DNA of 64,000 nucleotides from Lacrimispora sphenoides JCM 1415 (GTDB lineage: Bacteria > Bacillota > Clostridia > Lachnospirales > Lachnospiraceae). How positions within the stretch are numbered: the first letter of the stretch is position 1; each line of letters opens with the position of its first letter. The stretch lies in contig NZ_LT630003.1 in assembly GCF_900105615.1 (NCBI RefSeq), positions 4,900,001 through 4,964,000 on the forward strand, in the 5' to 3' direction. Both the position numbers and the translations under genes were made by a program. The notes under the pieces are model-generated. The model worked only from the letters and a program-made list of their open reading frames with translations. It was not told the DNA's origin and did not search any database. Positions 26,593-34,818 of the stretch are shown one piece after another.

Positions 26593-27516
26593 ATGGAACT
26601 TCGGGAAATAAAGACATTTTTAGAGGTGGCAAACCGGAAAAGTTTTTGCAGGGCGGCTGAAAAGCTGGGCTATTCCCAGGCTGCTGTCACCGTACAGATC
26701 AAACAGCTGGAACGGGAACTAAAGGTTCATTTGTTTGACCGGATCGGGAAGCAGACGACCCTGACTCATGAGGGGGAAACCTTTTATGAATATGCGGCTG
26801 AGGTGGTAAAGAACTTAACCCATGTAAAAAATATTTTATCCGTATCCCCGGAGCTTACAGGAAGGCTGGTGATCGGGACCATAGAGTCCATCTGTTCTAC
26901 CTTGTTTCCGCCCCTCATTCAGGAGTTCCACCGCCATTATCCCTTAGTCAACGTAAGCATTGTCGTGGACTCCCCTGATGCGCTTCTTACCATGATGAAC
27001 CATAACACCATTGATCTGGTGTATTTCCTTGATAAGCGCATGTATGATTCAAAATGGGTGAAAGTGATGGAAAAGCCTGAAAACATTATTTTTGCAGCTT
27101 CAAAGGACCATCCCTTTGGAATGGAAACATGTCTCACCATAGATCAAGTCATTTCGCAGCCCATGATCCTTACGGAAAAGGATGCCAGCTACCGGCTTAT
27201 GCTGGAACAGTATCTTGCTGCTTATGGAAAAAAGGTTCACCCCTTTCTGGAGATCGGCAATACAGAATTCATCATCAAGCTTCTCCGCAGCAACGCAGGG
27301 ATCTCTTTTCTTCCGGAATTCACCATTTGCAGGGATATTAAGGAAGGAACCTTAATGCCTCTTAACATGAAGGATTTTCACTTGCACTCCTGGAGGCAGA
27401 TGGTTTATCACAAGGATAAATGGATCAGCAGGGAGATGAAGGCATTTATTGGACTGGTTCAAAGGATGGAGCAGGAGTGCAAAGGGGAAGCCCCTCTGGA
27501 CATTCCAAAAGAATAA
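26593..27516 (+). CDS. LysR-family transcriptional regulator
   Basis: DNA-binding regulator of 307 residues. The winged HTH covers residues 1-60 ('LREIKTFLEVANRKSFCRAAEKL', 'SQAAVTVQIKQLE'). The rest is a periplasmic-binding-like effector domain starting near 'GRLVIGTIESIC'. AAGGAAGGAG precedes the ATG. It is divergent from the desulfidase-like gene over 168 bp, the classic layout in which LysR regulates its neighbour and itself, so a cysteine- or sulfur-related effector is plausible. The 3' neighbour has its own promoter starting right after this stop. Confidence 0.9.
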   Translation: MELREIKTFLEVANRKSFCRAAEKLGYSQAAVTVQIKQLERELKVHLFDRIGKQTTLTHEGETFYEYAAEVVKNLTHVKNILSVSPELTGRLVIGTIESICSTLFPPLIQEFHRHYPLVNVSIVVDSPDALLTMMNHNTIDLVYFLDKRMYDSKWVKVMEKPENIIFAASKDHPFGMETCLTIDQVISQPMILTEKDASYRLMLEQYLAAYGKKVHPFLEIGNTEFIIKLLRSNAGISFLPEFTICRDIKEGTLMPLNMKDFHLHSWRQMVYHKDKWISREMKAFIGLVQRMEQECKGEAPLDIPKE

Positions 27517-27545
27517 TTGTACAGACTCTTTTCATGTGCTATACT
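27517..27545 (+). promoter_or_regulatory. Promoter for the oxidoreductase-MATE pair
   Basis: TTGTAC (27517-27522), a 17-bp spacer and TATACT (27540-27545), directly after the LysR stop codon and 43 nt before the next ATG. Confidence 0.6.
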
Positions 27546-27587
27546 GAACAGGAAAATATATGAAATAATTGTACGGAGGTTTAAGAC

Positions 27588-28568
27588 ATGGAAGCGTTAA
27601 AAATCGGAATCATGGGAACAGGCAGGATCGCATCGGTACTGGCAAATACAATGCTTCAGATGCCTCAGGTAGTTCTGTTGGGAGCAGCCTCCAGAAGCCT
27701 GGAAAAAGCGGAAGAATTTACGGCACGTTTTTCCATTGAAAGGGCTTACGGCTCTTATGAGGAACTTGTGAAAGACCCGGATATTCAGCTGATCTACATT
27801 GCAACACCTCATTCTGAGCATTGCAGCAATGCGAAGCTATGCCTGGAAAATGGAAAGCATGTTCTCTGCGAAAAAGCCTTTGCTGCCAACTATGCTCAGG
27901 CCAAGGAGATGACCGATCTGGCGGAGGAAAAAAATCTTATGATAACGGAAGCCATGTGGGTACGTTACATGCCTATGGCAAAAACCCTGAAAGAGGTTTT
28001 AAACTCAGGCGTTATCGGTGAGCCTATGACCCTTACGGCAAATCTCTGTTATCTGGTTTCTGACAAGCCGCGCCTAATAAAGCCGGAGCTTGCAGGGGGA
28101 GCCCTTCTTGATGTAGGAGTGTACACTCTTAATTTCGCTTCCATTGTTTTTGGTGATGAGATTACAGATATCAAATCCAGTGTGATTAAGACTGACAGCG
28201 GAGTGGACGCCCAGAACAGCATAACCCTATGCTATCCTGGAGGAAAGATGGCAATCTTAAACAGTTCCCTGCGGGTGCTCTCCGACCGTATGGGAGTCAT
28301 ATACGGAACCAAGGGATACCTTGTAGTTGAGAATGTCAATAATTTTGAGACCATCCGGGTTTATAATGCCAGTAGGGAGCTGGTTGAAACTCACATCAGG
28401 CCGGAACAGATATCAGGATATGAATACCAGATTGAAGCCAGCGGGGAAGCCATTAGAAACGGCTGGACAGAGTGTCCCCAGATGCCTCATAAGGCAACCC
28501 TGGACGTAATGAGGGTCATGGATGAGCTAAGAAGACAGTGGGGAATCCGCTACCCGTTTGAGGCATAA
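27588..28568 (+). CDS. Gfo/Idh/MocA family oxidoreductase
   Basis: Predicted NAD(P)-dependent dehydrogenase of 326 residues, a paralogue of the product at 10556. It shows 'GIMGTGRIASVLANTM' (Rossmann turn), 'YIATPHSEHC', 'GKHVLCEKAF' (EKA in place of the usual EKP) and 'GGALLDVGVYTLNF'. ATG 27588 follows GGAGG 11 nt upstream. It is probably cotranscribed with the MATE transporter 14 nt downstream. The substrate is unknown. Confidence 0.88.
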   Translation: MEALKIGIMGTGRIASVLANTMLQMPQVVLLGAASRSLEKAEEFTARFSIERAYGSYEELVKDPDIQLIYIATPHSEHCSNAKLCLENGKHVLCEKAFAANYAQAKEMTDLAEEKNLMITEAMWVRYMPMAKTLKEVLNSGVIGEPMTLTANLCYLVSDKPRLIKPELAGGALLDVGVYTLNFASIVFGDEITDIKSSVIKTDSGVDAQNSITLCYPGGKMAILNSSLRVLSDRMGVIYGTKGYLVVENVNNFETIRVYNASRELVETHIRPEQISGYEYQIEASGEAIRNGWTECPQMPHKATLDVMRVMDELRRQWGIRYPFEA

Positions 28569-28582
28569 TAAGAGGAAGGTTC

Positions 28583-29905
28583 ATGTTTACTAAAAAAGAT
28601 TTGATGAAGCTGCTGGCCCCTTTGATCGTGGAACAGATATTGATCGTTTTTGTAGGAATGGTGAATGTCATGATGGCGGCTGCAGTGGGAGAGGCATCGG
28701 TTTCCGGAGTTTCTCTGGTGGAATCCATCAACATTCTGGTCATTCAGATGCTGTCGGCACTGGCTACAGGAGGTGCTGTCATTTCGTCCCAGTATCTTGG
28801 GAAAAAGCAGTCAGAGAATGCCTGCAAGGCAGCGGGGCAGCTCATTGGAGTCACGACTGTACTGTCAGTGCTTGTTACCCTTATTGCACTGGCAGGCAGG
28901 GGAGGCCTTCTAAAGGCTATTTTCGGCAGTGTGGATGAGTCAGTCATGAGCGCCGCCGTGGTTTATTTCTGGATTACGGCCCTGTCCTATCCCTTTGTGG
29001 CAGTCTATAATTCCTGTGCGGCCTTATTCCGCTCCATGGGAAACTCCAAGGCTTCCATGGCAGTTTCCCTTGTGATAAATACCGTGAATGTAGCGGGAAA
29101 TGCAGTCTGTGTATACGGCCTTCATATGGGAGTGACCGGCCTGGCATGGCCCACCCTGTTTTGCAGGGTGGCCGCTGCGGTAGTGATGCTTTTCATGATT
29201 CAAAGTCCCGGCAATGTTGTGAGGATCAACCGTCTGGAGGATCTTAAGCCAGACATTCCGATGATTAAGAAGATACTGTCCATTGGTATCCCAAACGGCC
29301 TGGAAAACGGCATGTTCCAGTTTGGAAAGCTTGCGCTGCAAAGCCTGATCTCTTCCCTGGGAACGGCGGCGATTGCCAGCTACGCAGTGGCTTCCAACCT
29401 GGTGACCCTGCTGTATCTGCCCGGCAATGCCATAGGCCTGGGCCTGATCACCATTGTTGGACAATGTGTGGGAGCAGGAGAGAAAAAGGAGGCAAAGCGC
29501 TATACCAGACTTTTGGTCGGCGCTAATTACGGAATCCTTCTTTTGTTGTGTACGGTCATGGTCGTATTTTCAGACCAGCTTGCTTCTGTCTACAACCTTT
29601 CGGGGGAGGCTGCAAAAATATCCGTCCGGATGGTGGTGGTCCACAGCTATGCAATGATCGTGTGGCCTTTGGCCTTTACCATTCCTTATGCCCTGAGAGC
29701 TTCTATGGATGCCAAATTTACCATGGTAGTGTCCATATTCTCTATGTGGCTGTTCCGGATCGCATTTGCTTATTTCTTCGTACGTGTGATGAATACAGGT
29801 GTCATGGGCGTATGGTATGGAATGTTTATTGACTGGATTTTCCGCGCGGTTTTATTTAGCTGGAGATTCAGGGGAATAGAAAAAAGAGCGGTGTCTGTTT
29901 CTTAA
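28583..29905 (+). CDS. MATE-family efflux transporter
   Basis: Twelve-helix inner-membrane exporter of the multidrug and toxin extrusion family, 440 residues, probably cation-coupled. Family features include 'PLIVEQILIVFVGMVNVMM', 'ATGGAVISSQYLGKK' and 'IPNGLENGMFQFGK'. The last motif recurs almost exactly in the second MATE gene at 57235 (IPNGLENSIFQLGK), so the two are paralogues. It follows the oxidoreductase by 14 nt, with AAGAGGAAGG as ribosome site. The stop codon lies inside the terminator loop. Substrate unknown. Confidence 0.92.
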   Translation: MFTKKDLMKLLAPLIVEQILIVFVGMVNVMMAAAVGEASVSGVSLVESINILVIQMLSALATGGAVISSQYLGKKQSENACKAAGQLIGVTTVLSVLVTLIALAGRGGLLKAIFGSVDESVMSAAVVYFWITALSYPFVAVYNSCAALFRSMGNSKASMAVSLVINTVNVAGNAVCVYGLHMGVTGLAWPTLFCRVAAAVVMLFMIQSPGNVVRINRLEDLKPDIPMIKKILSIGIPNGLENGMFQFGKLALQSLISSLGTAAIASYAVASNLVTLLYLPGNAIGLGLITIVGQCVGAGEKKEAKRYTRLLVGANYGILLLLCTVMVVFSDQLASVYNLSGEAAKISVRMVVVHSYAMIVWPLAFTIPYALRASMDAKFTMVVSIFSMWLFRIAFAYFFVRVMNTGVMGVWYGMFIDWIFRAVLFSWRFRGIEKRAVSVS

Positions 29906-29925
29906 GCAGCACTGCTCTTTTCTTC
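29882..29925 (+). terminator. Terminator overlapping the MATE stop codon
   Basis: AAAAGAGCGGTG (29882-29893) pairs with CACTGCTCTTTT (29910-29921) with one G-U pair. The loop contains the gene's TAA. The structure has A and T flanks on both sides, so it may also stop the convergent cell-wall-repeat gene. Confidence 0.7.
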
Positions 29926-29927
29926 GT

Positions 29928-30464
29928 TTACCTGACTTCATTCATGCGCCCGTTTGCATCCACATAGGAACCGTCAACAAATTGGTTTACAGCCATAAGA
30001 CCGAGTAGACCGTCGGAATTCGGGTTAAAATAGTACCAGAAGCCATCGATTTTATGCCAACCGGTTACCATGATTCCAATCTGGTTCATGTAAAACCAGC
30101 CGCAAAGATCAGAGTCATACACCCAGCCGGTTACCATAGAGCCTTCCTCTTTTCCCTGACAGGGATTAAAATAATACCAGTTGTCATTGATAAAACGCCA
30201 GCCGGTCGCCATGTACCCATTGTCCATGAAATAATAGGAATGGCCCTGGTATTCCGCCCATTTTCCGGCAGGATAGGAGGAATTCCATTGATTAAAAAAA
30301 CGCCAGCCAACCTCATCCTTTATCCAGGCACCGGACAGATATATGGATTCATCCTTTGTGTGGGCAAAGCTGTCAAAGGGGACTGTGGCTGCAAAAAGAA
30401 ACAGGGAAACAGCAGCGGCTGCTGCTCCATGGAGTATTAACCCGCGGCGGGAAATATTTTTCAT
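29928..30464 (-). CDS. Small secreted protein with cell-wall-binding (choline-binding-type) repeats
   Basis: A 178-residue exported protein. It begins with a signal peptide containing Arg-Arg and a long hydrophobic stretch ('RRGLILHGAAAAAVSLFLF'). The rest is four to five Trp/Tyr/Gly-rich units such as 'GYMATGWRFINDNWYYFN' and 'GIMVTGWHKIDGFWYYFN', the CW_binding_1 type that attaches to wall polymers. There is no enzymatic domain, so it is either a small wall-associated protein or a truncated anchor module. AGGAGGTGAC precedes the ATG, a very strong site, which suggests high expression. Confidence 0.85.
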   Translation of the reverse strand: MKNISRRGLILHGAAAAAVSLFLFAATVPFDSFAHTKDESIYLSGAWIKDEVGWRFFNQWNSSYPAGKWAEYQGHSYYFMDNGYMATGWRFINDNWYYFNPCQGKEEGSMVTGWVYDSDLCGWFYMNQIGIMVTGWHKIDGFWYYFNPNSDGLLGLMAVNQFVDGSYVDANGRMNEVR

Positions 30465-30509
30465 GAAAGTGTCACCTCCTGAATGTAAGGGATAAGAATC
30501 ACTGCTTTG

Positions 30510-30538
30510 ATTATAGAGGAAGGTCCTGGAAAAAACAA
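30510..30538 (-). promoter_or_regulatory. Promoter for the cell-wall-repeat gene
   Basis: On the minus strand: TTGTTT (30538-30533), a 17-bp spacer and a perfect TATAAT (30515-30510), 45 nt before the ATG. Confidence 0.6.
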
Positions 30539-30598
30539 TGCAGGGCTTGAAACTGTAAGATTTTTGTTGGAATTCTGTTGGAATCCTGAAAAATTATC

Positions 30599-30627
30599 TT
30601 GACACAGGAAACACTATTTGTTATATT
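30599..30627 (+). promoter_or_regulatory. Sigma-A promoter for clpB
   Basis: TTGACA (30599-30604), a 17-bp spacer and TATATT (30622-30627), 57 nt before the clpB start. A 9-bp direct repeat TGTTGGAAT (30565-30573 and 30576-30584, 11 bp apart) lies just upstream. I see no CIRCE or CtsR-type operator. Confidence 0.7.
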
Positions 30628-30684
30628 ACATATAGAACAAATAAAGCAATATTTTTACATAACTGAGAAAAAGGAGGAGCTATG

Positions 30685-33273
30685 ATGAACATCAATAAAT
30701 TTACGCAAAAATCGATGGAAGCCGTCCAGAACTGCGAAAAGCTTGCATATGAATATGGAAATCAGCAGATCGAGCAAGAACACATGCTGTACAGCCTTCT
30801 TACCATTGAAGACAGCCTGATTTTAAAACTCATTACCAAGATGAATATACAAAAAGAGCAATTCTTAAATGAAACGGCTCAGGCAATAGAAAAACTTCCC
30901 AAGGTCAGGGGAGGACAGATTTACATCAGCAATGATTTAAATAAGGTCTTAATAAGCGCCGAGGATGAGGCAAAGGCCATGGGAGATGAATACGTTTCTG
31001 TAGAGCATTTATTCTTAGCCATGTTAAAGCAGCCCTCCAAAGCGGTAAAGGAACTGTTTCGGAGTTATGGCATAACAAAGGAAAACTTTTTACAGGCCCT
31101 ATCCACGGTAAGAGGAAACCAGCGTGTTGTCAATGACAACCCGGAGGCAACCTACGATACCCTTACCAAATACGGCTATGATATGGTGGAGCGGGCCAGG
31201 GACCAGAAGCTGGATCCTGTCATAGGACGGGACAGCGAGATCCGGAATGTGGTGCGGATCCTTTCCAGGAAGACGAAGAACAACCCGGTTTTGATCGGTG
31301 AACCTGGAGTCGGAAAGACTGCTGTAGTAGAAGGCCTGGCTCAAAGGATTGTCCGGGGTGATATACCGGAGGGATTAAAGGACAAAAAGCTGTTTGCCCT
31401 TGACATGGGAGCATTGCTGGCAGGTGCCAAATACCGGGGAGAATTTGAGGAACGTTTAAAGGCCGTTCTTGATGAAGTGAAGAAAAGCGACGGTCAGATC
31501 ATTCTGTTTATTGACGAGCTTCATACCATTGTAGGAGCAGGTAAGACAGAAGGTTCCATGGACGCGGGCAATATGTTAAAGCCTATGCTTGCCAGAGGCG
31601 AGCTTCACTGCATCGGCGCAACCACACTTGATGAATACCGCCAGTATATAGAGAAGGATCAGGCTTTAGAACGGCGGTTCCAGCCGGTCATGGTCGACGA
31701 ACCTACGGTGGAAGATACCATTTCCATATTAAGGGGACTGAAAGAACGGTATGAGGTCTACCATGGGGTAAAGATCACAGACTCTGCCCTGGTATCGGCA
31801 GCCGCTTTGTCTGACCGTTATATCAGCGAGCGTTTTCTGCCGGATAAGGCCATTGACCTAGTGGATGAAGCTTGTGCCATGATAAAGACAGAACTGGACT
31901 CCATGCCGGCTGAGCTTGATGAGCTTTCCAGGCGTATTATGCAGATGGAGATTGAAGAGGCTGCCCTTAAGAAGGAAACCGACCGTTTAAGCCAGGACCG
32001 CCTTGCTGAGCTTCAGAAGGAGTTGGCGGAGCTTCATGATGAGTTTGCTTCCCAGAAGGCCCAATGGGAAAATGAAAAGGCATCCGTGGAACGGTTATCC
32101 GCCCTGCGGGAAGAAATTGAGAATATGAACCGGGAGATCCAGACAGCGCAGCAAAAGTATGATTTAAACCGCGCGGCAGAGTTGCAATACGGAAAGCTTC
32201 CCCAGCTTCAGAAGGAACTGGCGGAAGAGGAAGAGAGGGTAAGGAACCAGGATATGAGCCTGGTTCATGAAAGCGTAACAGAAGATGAGATTTCCAGAAT
32301 CGTATCCAAGTGGACAGGAATCCCGGTGGCCAGACTGACGGAAGGGGAAAGGAATAAAACCCTCCACCTTGATAAGGAGCTTCATAAGAGAGTCATCGGC
32401 CAGGACGAGGCAGTAATAAAAGTGACCGAAGCCATTATCCGTTCCAAGGCAGGGATCAAGGATCCTACCAAACCCATTGGCTCCTTCCTGTTTTTAGGAC
32501 CTACGGGCGTTGGGAAGACAGAACTTGCCAAGGCCTTGGCGGAAGACCTGTTTGACGATGAAAATAACATTGTCAGAATCGATATGAGCGAGTACATGGA
32601 AAAGCATTCCGTATCCAGACTGATCGGAGCACCTCCTGGATATGTGGGCTACGATGAAGGCGGCCAGCTGACTGAGGCAGTCAGGAGAAAGCCGTATTCC
32701 GTAGTGCTCTTTGATGAGGTGGAAAAGGCTCACCCTGATGTGTTTAACGTACTGCTGCAGGTTCTTGACGATGGACGGATCACAGACTCTTCCGGAAAAA
32801 CCGTTGACTTTAAAAACACCATTATTATAATGACATCCAACATCGGTTCCCAGTATCTGTTAACCGGTATTGACGAAGCCGGAAGAATCCGGGAGGATGC
32901 GGAAGCAATGGTAATGAATGATTTAAGGAACCATTTCCGGCCGGAATTCTTAAACCGTCTTGACGAAATAATCCTGTTCAAGCCTCTTGAAAAGGAAAAT
33001 ATTGCAGGAATCGTTGACCTGCTCCTTGCGGACTTGAACAAACGGATTGAAGACCGGGAACTAAAGATAGAACTGACCGACCAGGCAAAAGAGTTTGTGG
33101 TGGAGCAGGGCTATGATCCGGTTTACGGAGCCCGTCCGCTAAAGCGGTACCTGCAAAAGCATGTGGAAACGTTAGCGGCCAGGATCATTCTTGGGGATGA
33201 GGTCCGGGCAGGAAATGTAATCGTGATCGACGTGTCGGAAGACGGCCAGAAGCTGATTGCTTATCTGGAATAA
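30685..33273 (+). CDS. clpB: ATP-dependent disaggregase ClpB
   Basis: Hexameric Hsp100 chaperone that pulls proteins out of aggregates together with DnaK. The product has 862 residues, the full family length. Order: the Clp N-terminal repeat domain (about 1-145), the first AAA+ with '[15 protein letters not shown]' and '[13 protein letters not shown]', then a long coiled-coil middle domain (about 400-525, Glu/Lys/Gln-rich) that distinguishes ClpB from ClpA/C. The second AAA+ has '[15 protein letters not shown]' and '[14 protein letters not shown]'. ATG 30685 is preferred over 30682 because AAGGAGG ends 7 nt before it. It is monocistronic behind a strong promoter. Confidence 0.97.
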   Translation: MNINKFTQKSMEAVQNCEKLAYEYGNQQIEQEHMLYSLLTIEDSLILKLITKMNIQKEQFLNETAQAIEKLPKVRGGQIYISNDLNKVLISAEDEAKAMGDEYVSVEHLFLAMLKQPSKAVKELFRSYGITKENFLQALSTVRGNQRVVNDNPEATYDTLTKYGYDMVERARDQKLDPVIGRDSEIRNVVRILSRKTKNNPVLIGEPGVGKTAVVEGLAQRIVRGDIPEGLKDKKLFALDMGALLAGAKYRGEFEERLKAVLDEVKKSDGQIILFIDELHTIVGAGKTEGSMDAGNMLKPMLARGELHCIGATTLDEYRQYIEKDQALERRFQPVMVDEPTVEDTISILRGLKERYEVYHGVKITDSALVSAAALSDRYISERFLPDKAIDLVDEACAMIKTELDSMPAELDELSRRIMQMEIEEAALKKETDRLSQDRLAELQKELAELHDEFASQKAQWENEKASVERLSALREEIENMNREIQTAQQKYDLNRAAELQYGKLPQLQKELAEEEERVRNQDMSLVHESVTEDEISRIVSKWTGIPVARLTEGERNKTLHLDKELHKRVIGQDEAVIKVTEAIIRSKAGIKDPTKPIGSFLFLGPTGVGKTELAKALAEDLFDDENNIVRIDMSEYMEKHSVSRLIGAPPGYVGYDEGGQLTEAVRRKPYSVVLFDEVEKAHPDVFNVLLQVLDDGRITDSSGKTVDFKNTIIIMTSNIGSQYLLTGIDEAGRIREDAEAMVMNDLRNHFRPEFLNRLDEIILFKPLEKENIAGIVDLLLADLNKRIEDRELKIELTDQAKEFVVEQGYDPVYGARPLKRYLQKHVETLAARIILGDEVRAGNVIVIDVSEDGQKLIAYLE

Positions 33274-33299
33274 GGGAAAACCCTCACGCTTATTTTAAA

Positions 33300-33351
33300 G
33301 GGCGCTGCAAAAGGGATGATCGCTCATCTCCTTTGCTGCGCCCGTATTTTT
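33300..33351. terminator. Bidirectional terminator between clpB and ansA
   Basis: GGGCGCTGCAAA (33300-33311) faces TTTGCTGCGCCC (33332-33343) with one mismatch, plus an inner GGGATGA/TCATCTC extension and TATTTTT after it. It touches the asparaginase stop on the other strand. Confidence 0.8.
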
Positions 33352-34354
33352 AAGCCTGCCAAAGAATATCTCTGTTAATGGTACGGTAAAATAATTCACG
33401 TATCTCATTTTCGTCACTGGTCTGTCCCAGAATCCACATGAGCTTCGTCACTGTGGCTTCCAGAGTCATATCATAAGCTTCTAAAAGTCCCAGCTCCTTT
33501 TTTATGGAATGTCCGACTTCGTACACAGACATATCGCTGCCCTCATTGGTCACCTGGGTGGCCATGACCACGGTTTTACCAAGTTTGATCCACTTTTTAA
33601 CGGCCTTATAAAAATCACCGGTATCATAGGAGGGGAGGCCGCCGACACCAAAGGATTCTATGATCACCGCATCATAATGCTCTGCCATAAAATCCAGAAC
33701 GTCAGACCCCATGGAAGGAATCAGTTTCATTAATGCCACATGAGGATTCAGCTTTTGGAAAAACCGAACCTGCCTGGGACAGGAAGCCTTATCATCTACG
33801 TAAAACAGCACGTGTCCATCCTGGATCGCGGCAATATATGGAAAATTAATGCTGGAAAAAGCATTGTAGCTCTTGGTGCGCTCCTTTTTCCCTCTGGTGC
33901 CTGCAATCACCTTGCCATCAAACGCAATGGTAACGCCATGGGCCTTAGACTCGCTGGCAAACCGGAGACTGTCTGATAAATTCGTGCGGGCATCGGTGTT
34001 TTCCATGTCAATGGGCCTTTGGGCTCCGGTGATGACAATGGGCTTTTCCGAATCCTGTACCAGATAGGAAAGGGCTGAGGCTGTATAAGCCATGGTATCC
34101 GTGCCGTGGCAGATAACAAAACCATCGTAATCCTTATAATGAGTTTCAATAGCCTTTGCCATGGTAATCCAATGGCTTGGCTGCATATTGGTGCTGTCTA
34201 TGTTTAGTATCTGCAGGCTGTCTGCCTGGCAGAATTCTGATGCTTCCGGAACATAGGAAAGGATTTCGTCTGTAGTAAGGAGAGGCTTTAAGCCATTGTC
34301 ACTCCGCTTACAGGCGATGGTGCCCCCTGTTCCAAGCATTAGTATTTTTTTCAT
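33350..34354 (-). CDS. ansA: Type I (cytoplasmic) L-asparaginase
   Basis: Hydrolyses asparagine to aspartate and ammonia. The product has 334 residues without a signal peptide, which fits the cytoplasmic type. The two catalytic threonine motifs are present: 'GTGGTIACK' near residue 8 and 'CHGTDTMAYTA' near residue 84. 'ITGAQRP' and the 'DARTNL' segment complete the family signature. TTTAGGAGGT precedes the ATG. It is convergent with clpB and shares its terminator. Confidence 0.94.
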   Translation of the reverse strand: MKKILMLGTGGTIACKRSDNGLKPLLTTDEILSYVPEASEFCQADSLQILNIDSTNMQPSHWITMAKAIETHYKDYDGFVICHGTDTMAYTASALSYLVQDSEKPIVITGAQRPIDMENTDARTNLSDSLRFASESKAHGVTIAFDGKVIAGTRGKKERTKSYNAFSSINFPYIAAIQDGHVLFYVDDKASCPRQVRFFQKLNPHVALMKLIPSMGSDVLDFMAEHYDAVIIESFGVGGLPSYDTGDFYKAVKKWIKLGKTVVMATQVTNEGSDMSVYEVGHSIKKELGLLEAYDMTLEATVTKLMWILGQTSDENEIRELFYRTINRDILWQA

Positions 34355-34458
34355 ACCTTGTACCTCCTAAAGGATTTCAAATTTGATTGTAGCACTGATT
34401 ACTCCATTCGTACAGGGGTACTTTGCCATGAAAATTCCGCAACTCCCGTTCTCAATGA

Positions 34459-34487
34459 TTCACAATTGGGGATAATTATGATAGAAT
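34459..34487 (+). promoter_or_regulatory. Promoter for the DUF4250 gene
   Basis: TTCACA (34459-34464), a 17-bp spacer and TAGAAT (34482-34487), each matching 5 of 6 consensus bases, 31 nt before the ATG. Confidence 0.6.
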
Positions 34488-34518
34488 AAATATGTTAACA
34501 GAATAGGAGGAGGAAAAA

Positions 34519-34698
34519 ATGTTTAATATACCTAAAGATCCGGTGATGCTGCTAAGCTATGTCAATACTCAGTTAAGAGATTATTATCCTTCTCTTGAGG
34601 AATGCTGCCATAGTCTTGGGATCCAGGAGAATGACCTGACCCTTTCTCTGGCTGCGATTGATTATCATTATAACAGGGAGAGAAATCAGTTTGTATAA
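34519..34698 (+). CDS. DUF4250 domain-containing micro-protein
   Basis: A 59-residue protein of unknown function, easily missed because of its size. The segment 'IPKDPVMLLSYVNTQLRD' is the hallmark of DUF4250, common in Clostridia, and the 'IDYHYNRERNQFV' ending fits as well. AGGAGGAGG precedes the ATG by a normal distance. It has its own promoter and a hairpin right after the stop, so it forms an independent short transcript. It is acidic, with two adjacent cysteines (29 and 30), and has no membrane segment or signal. It probably acts in the cytoplasm. Confidence 0.88.
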   Translation: MFNIPKDPVMLLSYVNTQLRDYYPSLEECCHSLGIQENDLTLSLAAIDYHYNRERNQFV

Positions 34699-34730
34699 AA
34701 GGGTCATCGCATCAGCGGTGGTCCTTTTCT
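34697..34730 (+). terminator. Hairpin terminator after the DUF4250 gene
   Basis: A 14-bp stem with three G-U pairs (34697-34710 with 34715-34728) and a 4-nt loop, starting at the stop codon. The T run (TTTTCT) lies partly in the stem, so strength is uncertain. Confidence 0.55.
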
Positions 34731-34818
34731 GCAATTAAATATCCCGAAGAAAGCTATGAGGTATGCCTCATTGCCCGCATAAGGCGGATCGTGACCGCTT
34801 AGACAGGAGGGATTTGTT

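Noticed and set aside
30465..30684. CIRCE or CtsR operator upstream of clpB
   Set aside because: No TTAGCACTC-N9-GAGTGCTAA or tandem GGTCAAA-type heptads could be found; only the TGTTGGAAT repeat is present.
34740..34818. Riboswitch-like leader before cls
   Set aside because: There are several small inverted repeats, but they do not match any known riboswitch core and no terminator or anti-terminator pair is evident.
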